Assembly (NCBI GenBank): GCA_052090825.1 | Contig: JBQDBK010000001.1 | Location: 186,001-250,000 of the forward strand | Reading direction: 5' to 3' | DNA: 64,000 nt | DNA from: JBQDBK01 sp052090825 | Lineage (GTDB): Bacteria; Bacillota; Clostridia; Tissierellales; Peptoniphilaceae | Shown here: positions 44,838 to 54,964 of the stretch, piece by piece | Layout: every line of letters starts with the position of its first letter | Numbering within the stretch: position 1 is the first letter of the stretch | Made by a program: the position numbers and the translations under genes | The notes under the pieces: generated by a model | Seen by the model: the letters and a program-made list of their open reading frames with translations, nothing else | What the model was told of the DNA's origin: nothing | Database searches by the model: none

Positions 44838-46026
44838 ATAATAACTCTTTTACCCTATTTAAAATAATATGTGCCAAATCTGATTTAGGCATTTTCCCTA
44901 GTGAATCTACTTTTCCGTTTTTATCAATAATACTAGCAATATTAGTTTCAGATTTAAATCCAGCCCCTTCTTGTTTGATGTTATTTATCACTATTAAATC
45001 AAAGTTCTTTTTCTTTAATTTATCCATACCATATTTCAACTCATTGCTACTTTCAGCTGCGAAACCAACTATAATTTGATTCTTTTTAAGATTTCCAAAA
45101 TATTTTGCAATATCAACATTCTCTACAAGTTCAATATTATTTAAAGAATTTTTTGTCTTTTTTATTTTTTCATTCTCGACATTCTTAGGTCTGAAATCTG
45201 CTGGCGCTGCTGCTTTTATTAAAATATCACAAGAATCAAAATTCTCTTCTACCGCTTCAAACATATCCTGAGTACTTTGAATCTTTATAAGTTTGTCCAC
45301 CAAAGGCGGCTTAATAGACGTTGGCCCTGATATTAAAATAACTTCTGCTCCTCTATTTTTGGCTTCTTTAGCTAATGCATAACCCATCTTCCCACTTGAA
45401 TGATTGGACAAAAATCTAACTGGATCTATAGCTTCAATAGTAGGTCCGCTTGTTATTAGAAATTTTTTACCACTTAAGTCCTTTTCATATAACTCAGTTT
45501 CTATAGCCTCCACTATATCTATAGGCTCTAACATCTTACCATCACCTATATCATTGCAAGCTAACAAATCTTTTTGAGTTGGTAATACTTTAATACCTCT
45601 GCTTTTTAAAATTTCCATATTTTTTATATTAGATTGACTATTTAACATAAAAGTATTCATTGCAGGAGAAAAGATAATTTTAGATCTACTAGCCATTAAA
45701 ACAGTTGTTAGTAAATTATCAGCAATTCCATTAGCAAATTTACCTATAGTGTTTGCACTAGCTGGAGCAACTACTATTATATCTGCCCATTTTGCTAAAG
45801 CTATATGTTCAACATTCATATTTAACAATTGATTAAACATTTCTACATGGACTACATTAGAAGACATTGTTTGAAAAGTAAGTGGGGTTACAAATTCACA
45901 AGCTGCCTTGGTCATTATAACCTTTACATTTGCCCCACGCTTTCTTAAAACGCTTACTATTGCTGGAGATTTGTAGGCAGCAATGCCACCAGTAACTCCT
46001 ATTAAAATATTTTTACCTTTAAGCAT
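44836..46026 (-). CDS. coaBC: Bifunctional phosphopantothenoylcysteine decarboxylase/phosphopantothenate-cysteine ligase
   Basis: Two steps of coenzyme A synthesis. The protein has 396 residues. The N-terminal CoaC flavoprotein part has GVTGGIAAYKS, VVAPASANTIGKFANGIADN and SPAMNTFML. The C-terminal CoaB part has LITSGPTIEAIDPVRFLSNHSSGKMG and PADFRPKN. It overlaps rpoZ by 8 bases. Confidence 0.97.
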   Translation of the reverse strand: MLKGKNILIGVTGGIAAYKSPAIVSVLRKRGANVKVIMTKAACEFVTPLTFQTMSSNVVHVEMFNQLLNMNVEHIALAKWADIIVVAPASANTIGKFANGIADNLLTTVLMASRSKIIFSPAMNTFMLNSQSNIKNMEILKSRGIKVLPTQKDLLACNDIGDGKMLEPIDIVEAIETELYEKDLSGKKFLITSGPTIEAIDPVRFLSNHSSGKMGYALAKEAKNRGAEVILISGPTSIKPPLVDKLIKIQSTQDMFEAVEENFDSCDILIKAAAPADFRPKNVENEKIKKTKNSLNNIELVENVDIAKYFGNLKKNQIIVGFAAESSNELKYGMDKLKKKNFDLIVINNIKQEGAGFKSETNIASIIDKNGKVDSLGKMPKSDLAHIILNRVKELL

Positions 46027-46348
46027 TTTCTTCTAAACTCGCTTCTAATTTTTCGTCTTCTTCAATTTTTTTTATATCGTCTAATTTTTTTTGACGTATC
46101 AATTCTAATTTTTTATTTTTTTCTTTTTCTATCTTTTCATCATAGTCTTTATCTGACATTGACTCTCCATAAACTATTGAACCATTTAATATTTCTTCAA
46201 TAGCAATTGTAACTGGTTTTTTACTATTGGTTTCTAATAAGGCTTCTGAACCATCTATTATTTTTCTAGCTCTTTTTGAAGCTAATATAACTAAGGAATA
46301 TCTTGAATCTCCCTTTTCTTTTAATTCTTTAAATGAAGGAATTATCAT
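46019..46348 (-). CDS. rpoZ: RNA polymerase omega subunit
   Basis: The protein has 109 residues. The family core is the N-terminal 65 residues: PSFKELKEKGDSRYSLVILASKRARKI and KPVTIAIEEI. The last 45 residues are a charged Lys/Glu coiled extension. It lies between gmk (20-base overlap) and coaBC, as in most Bacillota. Confidence 0.93.
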   Translation of the reverse strand: MIIPSFKELKEKGDSRYSLVILASKRARKIIDGSEALLETNSKKPVTIAIEEILNGSIVYGESMSDKDYDEKIEKEKNKKLELIRQKKLDDIKKIEEDEKLEASLEENA

Positions 46349-46967
46349 TTTTAGCTCTCTCCTCTTCTTCTAACATTTCTTTTTTAATATCTTTATGTCT
46401 TTTAACCCTAAGTTTTTCAGCGGCTATTATATCCTCTATATTTTTAACTGCTTGTTCAACCGTATTATTTACTACAAAGTAGTCATATTCTCCTACAAAA
46501 TCTAATTCTTTAAAAGCATTCTTAAATCTTGTATTAATTTCTTCTTCCGTTTCCGTATCACGCTTTATAAGCCTAGTTTTTAGCTCATTCATACTTGGAG
46601 GCAATAAGAATATAAAAACAGCTTCTTTGTACCTTTCTTTTACCTGCAAAGCTCCTTGAACATCAATTTCAAGTAAAACTATCTCTCCGTTTTCAATCTC
46701 ATCAAAAACAAACTTTTTTGGTGTCCCATAATAATTAGTATGAACGAAAGCATATTCTAAGAGTTCATCTTTTTCAACCATATCTTCAAATTCTTCAATT
46801 GAGTTAAAAAAATAATTTTCCCCATTTACCTCTCCTGGCCTTGGAGTTCTTGTTGTTACAGAAGTTGAAAATACTATTTTATTATTTTTTTTCATTAAAG
46901 CTTCACTTACTGTTCCCTTGCCACTTCCTGATGGACCAGATAGAACTAATAAAAATCCTGCTGACAA
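46329..46967 (-). CDS. gmk: Guanylate kinase
   Basis: Phosphorylates GMP. The protein has 212 residues: P-loop LSGPSGSGKGTVSEAL, TTRTPRPGEVNGENYFF and LLEIDVQGALQVK. The last 20 residues are a charged tail. GGAGGGG lies upstream of the ATG. It works downstream of guaB in GTP supply. Confidence 0.97.
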   Translation of the reverse strand: MSAGFLLVLSGPSGSGKGTVSEALMKKNNKIVFSTSVTTRTPRPGEVNGENYFFNSIEEFEDMVEKDELLEYAFVHTNYYGTPKKFVFDEIENGEIVLLEIDVQGALQVKERYKEAVFIFLLPPSMNELKTRLIKRDTETEEEINTRFKNAFKELDFVGEYDYFVVNNTVEQAVKNIEDIIAAEKLRVKRHKDIKKEMLEEEERAKNDNSFI

Positions 46968-46981
46968 ATAATCCCCTCCTT

Positions 46982-47857
46982 TTATTCTATATTTTGTACT
47001 TGTTCTCTTAATTTTTCTATCTCTGATTTTAAATTAATTACCGAATTTAAAATTTCTATATCCGTAGACTTAGATCCTATTGTATTAACTTCTCTATTTA
47101 ATTCTTGAATAAGAAAATCTAATTTTCTTCCAATAGCACCTTGTGAATTTATTATATCATTAAATTGTTCTAAATGCAGACCAACTCTTGTTGTTTCTTC
47201 ATCTATAGATAATTTATCACACATTATAGCTATTTCTGTTGTGAGTCTTGGCAAATCTAAAAGGTCTTTATCTATATTATTAGCTATATTAGATTTTAAC
47301 TTTTCTATATTTTTCTCCAAACTTATAGTTGCTCTTTCTTTAATATTGGCTAAAATTGAAGAAATAACTTTCAAAGATTCATTAAAAACCAGTTTTATAT
47401 TTTCTCCTTCAGTTTCTCTCATACTAATAAAATTATTTAAAGCTTCATCTAAAGCCTCCTTAATCAGTATGTAGTAGAAATCTATATCCTCATCTTTTGA
47501 CCTATTGATTATTACTCCATTCATAGAATATATATCTCTAAGATTTATTTCCCCTTTTATATCTAATTCATCTTTTAATTTTTTAAGAGCCTTATAGTAC
47601 TCTTTAGCTAAGGAAGAATCTATATCTATATTAGTATTAGTGGAATTTATATATTCTAAATTAATAAATACATCAATTTTCCCTCTACTAACTGAGTTTT
47701 TAATAGTTTTTCTTATCTTATCTTCTAAAAACAATAAATTTTTAGGTAACCTAATATTTATATCGCAATATCTGTTATTTACAGACTTAACTTCTACTTT
47801 TATATTTAAAATATCACTAGTAGATTTTCCTATTCCATATCCCGTCATACTTCTCAA
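46982..47857 (-). CDS. YicC-family endoribonuclease
   Basis: The protein has 292 residues. The start is best taken as TTG at 47857 (MRSMTGYG, the family's N-terminus), with GAGGTG about 7 bases upstream. A GTG at 47866 overlaps that site. Motifs are EVKSVNNRYCDINIRLP near the N-terminus, the central IMCDKLSIDEETTRVGLHLEQF, and REVNTIGSKSTDIEI at the end. YicC proteins cut small RNAs. The gene begins the gmk-rpoZ-coaBC operon. The usual remA between yicC and gmk is absent here. Confidence 0.93.
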   Translation of the reverse strand: MRSMTGYGIGKSTSDILNIKVEVKSVNNRYCDINIRLPKNLLFLEDKIRKTIKNSVSRGKIDVFINLEYINSTNTNIDIDSSLAKEYYKALKKLKDELDIKGEINLRDIYSMNGVIINRSKDEDIDFYYILIKEALDEALNNFISMRETEGENIKLVFNESLKVISSILANIKERATISLEKNIEKLKSNIANNIDKDLLDLPRLTTEIAIMCDKLSIDEETTRVGLHLEQFNDIINSQGAIGRKLDFLIQELNREVNTIGSKSTDIEILNSVINLKSEIEKLREQVQNIE

Positions 47858-47910
47858 TACTAACACCTCATTTTATAGTATTATACTTTAATTTATAAAA
47901 AATATCTATA

Positions 47911-47954
47911 AAAAGTAAACAAGAGAATCTAATTAGATTCTCTTGTTTACTTTT
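47911..47954 (-). terminator. 44-bp perfect palindrome, leuS terminator
   Basis: AAAAGTAAACAAGAGAATCT followed by AA is fully complementary to the right arm, with no free loop. It begins 2 bases after the leuS stop, and lies between leuS and the yicC operon. Confidence 0.85.
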
Positions 47955-47956
47955 TA

Positions 47957-50368
47957 TTACTTGACAACAATATTGTATATTTTCCCAGCTACAAATATTT
48001 CTTTAATTATTGTTTTGTTTTCAATATTAGCTTTATAATTTTCATTTTTCATTATCTCTGCCTTAACTTCTTCTTTATCTGCTTCTCTTGAAACTTCCAC
48101 TTTATATTTTACTTTGCCATTAAATTGTACTGGGATTTCTATAATTTCTTCTATTGTTTTTGATTTGTCATATTCAGGCCATTTAGCTTCATTTAAATAG
48201 CCACCAAGTTTTTGTAAATCCCAAATTTCTTCTGTTATATGAGGTGCAACCGGATTTAATAACATCAAATAAGTTTTTAAATCTTTTCTAGATAAACTTC
48301 CATGAGCATTGAAATCATTTAATAAAGACATAAGAGCTGCTATAGCTGTATTAGCTTTTAAACTCTCATAATCATTAGAAACTTTAAGTATTGTTTTATG
48401 GATAGAAGATTCTAAATCTTTAGTATATTCTTCCTCATCATTTAAAATATTTTGTAAATTCCAAACTCTTTCCAAAAATCTTCTACAACCCTTAACTCCA
48501 TTATCGCTCCATGGCGCATTTTTCTCAAAATCTCCAATAAACATCTCATAAGTTCTAAGAGTATCTGCCCCATATTCTTGAACTATCTCATCTGGGTTTA
48601 TAACATTTCCTCTTGATTTAGACATCTTTTCACCGTTATCGCCTAAAATCATACCATGAGAAGTTCTTTTTTTATATGGCTCTTTTGTAGGAACAATACC
48701 AATATCATATAAAAATTTATGCCAGAATCTAGAATATAGAAGGTGAAGTGTAGTATGCTCCATACCACCATTATACCAATCAACTGGCGTCCAATGTTCT
48801 AGATTTTTCTTAGATGCTAAAGCATCCTCATTTTTAGGATCTGCATATCTTAAATAATACCAAGAACTTCCAGCCCATTGAGGCATTGTATCACTTTCTC
48901 TTTTAGCAGGTTTCCCACATTTAGGACAAGTTGTATTAATCCAAGAATCTATCTTAGAAAGTGGACTTTCTCCATCATCTGTTGGTTCATAATTTTCTAC
49001 TTCAGGTAAAACTACTGGCAAATCTTCTTCATCTACAGGAACCCATCCACATTCATCACAATATACCAAAGGTATAGGTTCCCCCCAGTATCTTTGCCTA
49101 GAAAATACCCAATCTCTTAATTTAAAATTAACTTTTTTGTGAGCTAAGTCTTTTTTCTCTAATTCTTCTATTATTTTATCAATTGCATCTTCTACACTTA
49201 AACCATTTAAAATTCCTGAATTTATCATTATTCCATTTTCAGTATCTGTATAAGGGCCTTCTTCTATATTAGAACCTTCTATTACTGGAAGTATTTTTAA
49301 ATTAAATTTTTTAGCAAAATCATAGTCTCTATCATCATGAGCAGGAACTGCCATAATAGCTCCCTTTCCATAAGTCATAAGAACATAATCTGAAATCCAA
49401 ATTGGTATTTCTTCATTATTAGCTGGATTAATAGCAAGTAAACCTTCTAACTCAACTCCAGTTTTTTCTTTTACTAATTCCGTTCTTTCGAAATCAGACT
49501 TTTTAGATACTTCTTCTTTGTACTTGTTAACTTCTACTAAATTTTTAATTCTATCTTCATATTTTTTTACTAAAGGATGCTCTGGTGCAATAACCATGTA
49601 AGTAGCACCAAATATAGTATCTGGCCTAGTAGTAAATACTTCTACTAAATCTTCACTGTCCTTAATACTAAATTTAATTTCAGCACCTTCACTTCTTCCA
49701 ATCCAATTCTTTTGTTGTGTTTTAACCCTATCTATATAATCAACTTCATCTAAATCGTCAATAAGTCTTTGAGCATACTCAGTTATTTTAAGCATCCACT
49801 GACTTTTTACTTTTCTTACTACCTCATGACCACATCTTTCACAATTCCCACCTACAACTTCTTCATTTGAAAGACCTACTTTACATGAAGGACACCAATT
49901 AATTGGCATTTCTAATTTATAGGCTAATCCTTTTTTAAATAATTGTAAAAATATCCATTGAGTCCACTTATAATATTCTGGATCCGTAGTATTTATTTCT
50001 CTTGACCAATCAAAAGAAAATCCTATTGACTTTAGCTGTTCTTTAAATCTCTTAATATTTCTCTCTGTTACAATTTTAGGATGAATTTTATTTTTAATTG
50101 CATAATTTTCTGTTGGCAGACCAAAAGCGTCCCACCCCATTGGATATAATACGTTTTGTCCTTGATATCTTCTTTTTCTAGCTATGATATCTAAAGCTGT
50201 ATATGGTCTAGGATGACCTACATGTAGCCCTTGACCTGAAGGGTAAGGAAATTCTACAAGTGCATAAAATTTTTCTTTATTATATTCATCCTTAGATACA
50301 TATGTTTCATGTTCATCCCAATAATTTTGCCATTTTTTTTCTATTTCATTCGGATTATAATTTTTCAT
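47957..50368 (-). CDS. leuS: Leucyl-tRNA synthetase
   Basis: The protein has 803 residues, class I. The HIGH-type site is YPSGQGLHVGHPRPYT. Zinc Cys pairs lie in NWCPSCKVGLSNEEV, NCERCGHE and CDECG. The editing domain has FTTRPDTIFGATYMV, and the KMSKS site is NGEKMSKSRGN. It follows asnS by 11 bases, so the two are co-transcribed. Confidence 0.98.
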   Translation of the reverse strand: MKNYNPNEIEKKWQNYWDEHETYVSKDEYNKEKFYALVEFPYPSGQGLHVGHPRPYTALDIIARKRRYQGQNVLYPMGWDAFGLPTENYAIKNKIHPKIVTERNIKRFKEQLKSIGFSFDWSREINTTDPEYYKWTQWIFLQLFKKGLAYKLEMPINWCPSCKVGLSNEEVVGGNCERCGHEVVRKVKSQWMLKITEYAQRLIDDLDEVDYIDRVKTQQKNWIGRSEGAEIKFSIKDSEDLVEVFTTRPDTIFGATYMVIAPEHPLVKKYEDRIKNLVEVNKYKEEVSKKSDFERTELVKEKTGVELEGLLAINPANNEEIPIWISDYVLMTYGKGAIMAVPAHDDRDYDFAKKFNLKILPVIEGSNIEEGPYTDTENGIMINSGILNGLSVEDAIDKIIEELEKKDLAHKKVNFKLRDWVFSRQRYWGEPIPLVYCDECGWVPVDEEDLPVVLPEVENYEPTDDGESPLSKIDSWINTTCPKCGKPAKRESDTMPQWAGSSWYYLRYADPKNEDALASKKNLEHWTPVDWYNGGMEHTTLHLLYSRFWHKFLYDIGIVPTKEPYKKRTSHGMILGDNGEKMSKSRGNVINPDEIVQEYGADTLRTYEMFIGDFEKNAPWSDNGVKGCRRFLERVWNLQNILNDEEEYTKDLESSIHKTILKVSNDYESLKANTAIAALMSLLNDFNAHGSLSRKDLKTYLMLLNPVAPHITEEIWDLQKLGGYLNEAKWPEYDKSKTIEEIIEIPVQFNGKVKYKVEVSREADKEEVKAEIMKNENYKANIENKTIIKEIFVAGKIYNIVVK

Positions 50369-50379
50369 ACTACCACCTA

Positions 50380-51768
50380 TTAAAACTCTGCTGATCCCAC
50401 AGTTCTTGGGAATGGAATAACGTCTCTAATATTGCTCATACCAGTTATATACATTACAGCTCTTTCAAAGCCTAATCCATATCCTGCATGTTCTACACTT
50501 CCATATTTTCTTAAATCTAGATACCATTTATAAGTTTCCATATCCATTCCAATATTTTTCATTTTTTCTTCAAGAACATCTAATCTATCTTCTCTTTGAG
50601 ATCCGCCAATTATTTCTCCCACTCCTGGAACTAATAAATCACAAGCTGCAACTGTTTTTTTGTCATCATTTTCTTTCATATAAAAAGCTTTGATTTCTTT
50701 TGGATAATCGGTTACAAATAAAGGTTTTTTAAATACCTCTTCTGTTAGATATCTTTCATGTTCAGTTTGAAGATCCACACCCCACTTAACAGGATAATTA
50801 AATTTTTTGTTAGATTTTTCTAGTATTTCTATGGCTTCAGTATAAGTTACATGACCGAAATTACTATTAACAACATTATCTAACCTATCTAGAAGTCCCT
50901 TATCTACAAATTTATTAAAAAATTCCATTTCAGATTTACACTCTTTAAGTACGTAGCTGATAATGTATTTCAACATTTCTTCAGCAACCCCCATCATATC
51001 AGATAAATTAGCAAATGCCATTTCAGGCTCTATCATCCAAAATTCTGCAGCATGTCTTGCTGTGTTTGAGTTTTCTGCTCTAAAAGTTGGTCCAAAAGTA
51101 TAAACATCTCTAAAAGCGAGTGCAAAAGCCTCAGCTTCAAGTTGTCCTGATACAGTTAAATTAGTTTCTTTTTCAAAAAAATCTTGCTTATAATCTATAT
51201 TTCCACTATCATCTTTTTGAATATCATTTAAATCAAGAGTTGTTACTTGAAACATCTCTCCTGCCCCTTCTGCATCTGATGCCGTTATTATAGGAGTATT
51301 AACATAAACAAATCCTTTTTCTTGGAAAAATTTATGAATTGCAAAAGATAAAACACTTCTTACTCTAAAAGTTGCATTAAATGCATTTGCTCTAGGTCTT
51401 AAATGTGCTATTGTTCTTAAATACTCCATAGAATGACGTTTTTTTTGTAAAGGATAATCAACACTAGAAAGTGATAATACCTCAATTGAATCCGCATGTA
51501 TTTCTATATCTTGCTTTGCTCCTGGACTCTCTACAACTTGTCCTTTTATAAGTAAAGAAGAACTTATTGGATATTTATTTATTTCAGAAAAATTTTCGAG
51601 ACTATCATCATAAACAATTTGGATAGTATTAAAGCTTGAGCCATCATTTAATTCAATAAATCCAAACTTATTAGATGCTCTACTTGTCTTTATCCAACCC
51701 TCTATTACAATTGATTTTCCAATAAAATCATTGCTATTTTCTAAAATCTTTTTAATACTTAGTTTCAT
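50380..51768 (-). CDS. asnS: Asparaginyl-tRNA synthetase
   Basis: The protein has 462 residues, class IIb: N-terminal OB anticodon domain (17-110), catalytic core with FRAENSNTARHAAEFWMIEPE (motif 2) and GYGLGFERAVMYITGMSNIRD (motif 3). AGGAGGCC precedes the ATG. Unlike thrS, no T-box motif is visible in its short leader. Confidence 0.97.
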   Translation of the reverse strand: MKLSIKKILENSNDFIGKSIVIEGWIKTSRASNKFGFIELNDGSSFNTIQIVYDDSLENFSEINKYPISSSLLIKGQVVESPGAKQDIEIHADSIEVLSLSSVDYPLQKKRHSMEYLRTIAHLRPRANAFNATFRVRSVLSFAIHKFFQEKGFVYVNTPIITASDAEGAGEMFQVTTLDLNDIQKDDSGNIDYKQDFFEKETNLTVSGQLEAEAFALAFRDVYTFGPTFRAENSNTARHAAEFWMIEPEMAFANLSDMMGVAEEMLKYIISYVLKECKSEMEFFNKFVDKGLLDRLDNVVNSNFGHVTYTEAIEILEKSNKKFNYPVKWGVDLQTEHERYLTEEVFKKPLFVTDYPKEIKAFYMKENDDKKTVAACDLLVPGVGEIIGGSQREDRLDVLEEKMKNIGMDMETYKWYLDLRKYGSVEHAGYGLGFERAVMYITGMSNIRDVIPFPRTVGSAEF

Positions 51769-51819
51769 ATAGGCCTCCTAGTTTCTTCTTACGAATTTAA
51801 CTTTATATACATAAAGTTT

Positions 51820-51848
51820 ATTATATAAGCTAGCTTATTCTTTGTCAA
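51820..51848 (-). promoter_or_regulatory. Perfect sigma-A consensus promoter of asnS-leuS
   Basis: TTGACA (51848-51843), 17 bases, TATAAT (51825-51820). All twelve positions match the consensus. The spacer contains the palindrome AAGCTAGCTT. The transcript would start about 45 bases before asnS. Confidence 0.85.
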
Positions 51849-51900
51849 TTATGAAAGCCTTGTAGATAGGCATTTCTTCTTACATTATAAAATCTTTGTA

Positions 51901-51948
51901 AAAAAAGAAGTTTAGAAATCAAATAAGATTATTCTAAACTTCTTTTTT
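51901..51948 (-). terminator. rarA terminator
   Basis: AAAAAAGAAGTTTAGAA and its complement form a 17-bp stem with a 14-base loop. It overlaps the rarA stop, and T-runs occur on both strands. Confidence 0.85.
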
Positions 51949-53257
51949 AACTAAAATCTTCTTTTAAGCTTTTTAAATATTGACTTAATTTTTTTTCATA
52001 TCCATTTTCTGAAGGTCTATAATATACCTTATTTTCAATTCTTTCAGGTAAATATTTTTGCTTAACATAATTTTTTTCATAATTATGAGGATATTTATAA
52101 ACTGATTCTCTATTATAGTCAGGGGCGTGCTTATCTCTCAAATACATTGGAATCTTTGGAAATCCTATTTCTTCTATATCTTTAAGAGCTTCGTTTATAG
52201 CTAAGTAAGAACTATTGGATTTTGGGGCACTAGCTAAATAGCTTGTTGCTTGAGCTAATATTATTCTGGCTTCTGGCATTCCTACAACATTCACTCCTTC
52301 AAACGCAGCATTTGCTATTAAAAGAGCCATTGGATCTGCATTAGATATATCTTCAGAAGCAGATATTATAAGCCTTCTAGCTATAAATTTGGGATCTTCT
52401 CCAGCTTCAATCATTCTTGCTAAATAATGAATAGCTGCCTGAGGATCTGAACCCCTTATAGATTTAATTAAAGCAGAAGCTGTATCATAATGCTCACTTC
52501 CACTTTTATCATATTTAAGGTTATTTTTTTGCAAACAATCTTTTACTGTGTCTAAATCAATTTCTATCTTATTGTCAATGGTATCGGTAGATAATACAGC
52601 AATTTCTAAGGAATTTAAAACACTTCTACCGTCTCCTCCAGAATTTTTAACAAGAAAGTCTATTGCATTCTCACTAATATTAATATTTAATTTTTTGAAA
52701 ATAATATCTTTTTCTAAAGCCCTATTTATTAATTCTCTTAAATTTTCTTCTGATAATACTTTTAAATTTAATATTTGTACCCTAGAAAGCAAAGCTTTAT
52801 TAACTTCGAAATAAGGATTTTCAGTTGTAGCTCCTATTAAGGTTATAATTCCTTTCTCTACATAAGGCAATAAAGCATCTTGTTGAGTTTTATTAAACCT
52901 GTGAATTTCATCAATAAACAAAATACTTGATTTATTATTAAACTTTAAATTATTTTCTGCCTCTAATAAAATTTCTCTTAACTGCTTTATATTTGAAGTC
53001 ACTGCTGATATTTCAACGAATATTCTTTTGCTTGTTTTTGATATTACATCTGCCAAGGTTGTTTTCCCTACACCTGGAGGACCATAAAATATCATAGATG
53101 ATAATCTATCTGATTTTATCAATCTATTTAAATATTTCCCCTCTCCTACTATATGATCTTGCCCTATATAATCTTCTAGCTTTTTAGGTCTCATTCTACT
53201 AGCCAAGGGAGCTTTTGATTTTAGTTCATTTTCCATATTCATAGTAAATAAATCCAT
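51947..53257 (-). CDS. rarA: Replication-associated recombination ATPase RarA (MgsA)
   Basis: AAA+ ATPase acting at stalled forks. The protein has 436 residues: RPKKLEDYIGQDHIVGEG, Walker A GPPGVGKTTLAD, Walker B ILFIDEIHRFNK, sensor 1 IGATTENPYFEV, and the MgsA C-terminal part with KSIRGSDPQAAIHYLARM. It lies 4 bases from nrdR. Confidence 0.96.
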   Translation of the reverse strand: MDLFTMNMENELKSKAPLASRMRPKKLEDYIGQDHIVGEGKYLNRLIKSDRLSSMIFYGPPGVGKTTLADVISKTSKRIFVEISAVTSNIKQLREILLEAENNLKFNNKSSILFIDEIHRFNKTQQDALLPYVEKGIITLIGATTENPYFEVNKALLSRVQILNLKVLSEENLRELINRALEKDIIFKKLNINISENAIDFLVKNSGGDGRSVLNSLEIAVLSTDTIDNKIEIDLDTVKDCLQKNNLKYDKSGSEHYDTASALIKSIRGSDPQAAIHYLARMIEAGEDPKFIARRLIISASEDISNADPMALLIANAAFEGVNVVGMPEARIILAQATSYLASAPKSNSSYLAINEALKDIEEIGFPKIPMYLRDKHAPDYNRESVYKYPHNYEKNYVKQKYLPERIENKVYYRPSENGYEKKLSQYLKSLKEDFS

Positions 53258-53261
53258 AAAA

Positions 53262-53720
53262 TCACTTCTTACTTTTCATTATTTCTTCAAGCTCATCAAA
53301 AAAACTTTGAACATCTTTAAATTGCCTATATACTGATGCAAACCTTACATAAGCAACCTCATCTAAATCTTTAAGCTCTCTCATAACCAAATCTCCTATA
53401 TCCGAAGAACTTATTTCTTTTTGTAAAGAATTTTGTACTTGTTTTTCTATATTGTCTACTGATTTTTCTATTTCTTCCAATGATACTGGTCTTTTTTCAC
53501 AAGATCTTATTATACCATTAACAATTTTATTTCTATCAAATATTTCTCTATTTCCATCTTTTTTTACTACTATTATAGGAGTTTCCTCTATTTTTTCATA
53601 AGTTGTAAACCTGCTCTTACAATTAATACATTCTCTCCTTCTTCTTATAGTATAACCCTCATCAGTTGGTCTTGAGTCTACAACCTTAGATTCATTATAC
53701 TCACAGTACGGGCACTTCAT
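53262..53720 (-). CDS. nrdR: Transcriptional repressor NrdR
   Basis: Represses ribonucleotide reductase genes in response to dATP/ATP. The protein has 152 residues: zinc ribbon CPYCEYNESKVVDSRPTDEG and CINCKSRFTTYE, then an ATP-cone (about 49-139). The zinc Cys residues are all present. Confidence 0.97.
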   Translation of the reverse strand: MKCPYCEYNESKVVDSRPTDEGYTIRRRRECINCKSRFTTYEKIEETPIIVVKKDGNREIFDRNKIVNGIIRSCEKRPVSLEEIEKSVDNIEKQVQNSLQKEISSSDIGDLVMRELKDLDEVAYVRFASVYRQFKDVQSFFDELEEIMKSKK

Positions 53721-53731
53721 TATATCACCTC

Positions 53732-53760
53732 AAAAAAAACCTCATCTATTGAGATGAGGC
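53732..53760 (-). terminator. ftsZ terminator
   Basis: CCTCATCT-CAAT-AGATGAGG on the minus strand, followed by eight T. It ends the ftsZ transcript before nrdR. Confidence 0.92.
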
Positions 53761-53767
53761 CAAATAA

Positions 53768-54850
53768 TTATTTTTTATTGCTTCTCAAGAAAGATGGAAT
53801 ATTTAATTCTCCACTATTTCCTTTTTTAGAAGTTTCTTTATTAATTTCTTCACTTTCTTTATTATAGCTTGGAAATTTTTTCTTGCCCTCTTCTTGATAC
53901 TGCTCAAATTCAGTTGCAATTACAGTAATCTTAACTTGATCTTTAAGCGTTTCATCAATACCTGCTCCAAAAATTATATTTGCATCTTCATCGACACAAT
54001 CTCTAATAAGGTCTGCAGCTTCATTAACTTCAAATATGCCCAAATCATTTCCTGCAGTAATATTAAGAAGTACCGATTTTGCACCTTTAATAGAAGTTTC
54101 AAGTAGAGGGGAGTTTATTGCTAATTTTGCTGCTTCAACAGCTCTTTCATCTCCTGATGCAACTCCAATTCCCATATGAGCTACACCCTTATCATACATA
54201 ATTGTTTTGACATCAGCAAAGTCAAGGTTAATTAAGTTTGGAACAGAAATTAAGTCTGAAATACCTTGTATACCTTGTTTTAAAATTTCATCAGCCATTT
54301 CAAAAGCTTTTGAAAAACTTGTTTTCTTGTCTGAAATAGAAAGAAGTCTATCATTAGGAATTATTACTAGTGTATCAACTTTATCTTTAAGAGCAGCTAT
54401 ACCTCTTTCTGCTGATTTAGCTCTCTTTAATCCTTCAAAAGTAAAAGGTTTAGTTACAACACCTACGGTAAGTAAGCCCAATTCTTTTGCCACATCAGCA
54501 ATAATAGGAGCTGCACCTGTCCCAGTTCCTCCTCCCATACCTGCTGTTATGAAAACCATATCTGCGCCTTCAAGAACTTCTCTGATTTCATCACGAGACT
54601 CTTCTGCAGATTGCTCTCCTACATCAGGATTAGCTCCCGCTCCTAATCCTTTAGTTATTTTTTCTCCTATCTGAATTTTATGTTCAGCTAAAGAAGATTT
54701 TAGAGCCTGTCTATCTGTGTTAAAAGCTATAAACTCCACACCTTTTACTCCGGCACTTACCATTCTATTTACAGCGTTGTTTCCACCGCCACCAACGCCC
54801 ACAACTTTAATTTTTGCAAATTCGTCGTGTTCCATATCAAAATCCAACAT
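53768..54850 (-). CDS. ftsZ: Cell division GTPase FtsZ
   Basis: The start is ATG 54850 (MLDFDMEHDEFAKIKVVG), seven bases after AGGAGG. Two upstream in-frame ATGs at 54865 and 54856 lie in and around that site. The protein has about 360 residues: FNTDRQAL, tubulin signature GGGTGTGAAP, T7-loop region NLDFADVKTIM, and the C-terminal conserved peptide LNIPSFLRS for partner binding. The gene usually next to it, ftsA, is absent. Confidence 0.97.
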   Translation of the reverse strand: MLDFDMEHDEFAKIKVVGVGGGGNNAVNRMVSAGVKGVEFIAFNTDRQALKSSLAEHKIQIGEKITKGLGAGANPDVGEQSAEESRDEIREVLEGADMVFITAGMGGGTGTGAAPIIADVAKELGLLTVGVVTKPFTFEGLKRAKSAERGIAALKDKVDTLVIIPNDRLLSISDKKTSFSKAFEMADEILKQGIQGISDLISVPNLINLDFADVKTIMYDKGVAHMGIGVASGDERAVEAAKLAINSPLLETSIKGAKSVLLNITAGNDLGIFEVNEAADLIRDCVDEDANIIFGAGIDETLKDQVKITVIATEFEQYQEEGKKKFPSYNKESEEINKETSKKGNSGELNIPSFLRSNKK

Positions 54851-54899
54851 AAACATCCTCCTCATATCAACATAAATTTATCTCTCTTAATCAAAGTAT

Positions 54900-54928
54900 A
54901 TAATAGTATTTTATAAACAAATTAACAA
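54900..54928 (-). promoter_or_regulatory. Sigma-A promoter candidate of ftsZ
   Basis: TTGTTA and TATTAT are 17 bases apart, about 50 bases before the ftsZ start, so ftsZ could be transcribed independently of the upstream cluster. Confidence 0.5.
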
Positions 54929-54964
54929 ATAGTCAACATAAAAGCATTATTAATAGCTATACTT

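Noticed and set aside
51769..51848. T-box leader for asnS-leuS
   Set aside because: The leader is only about 45 bases long and lacks the T-box core sequence.
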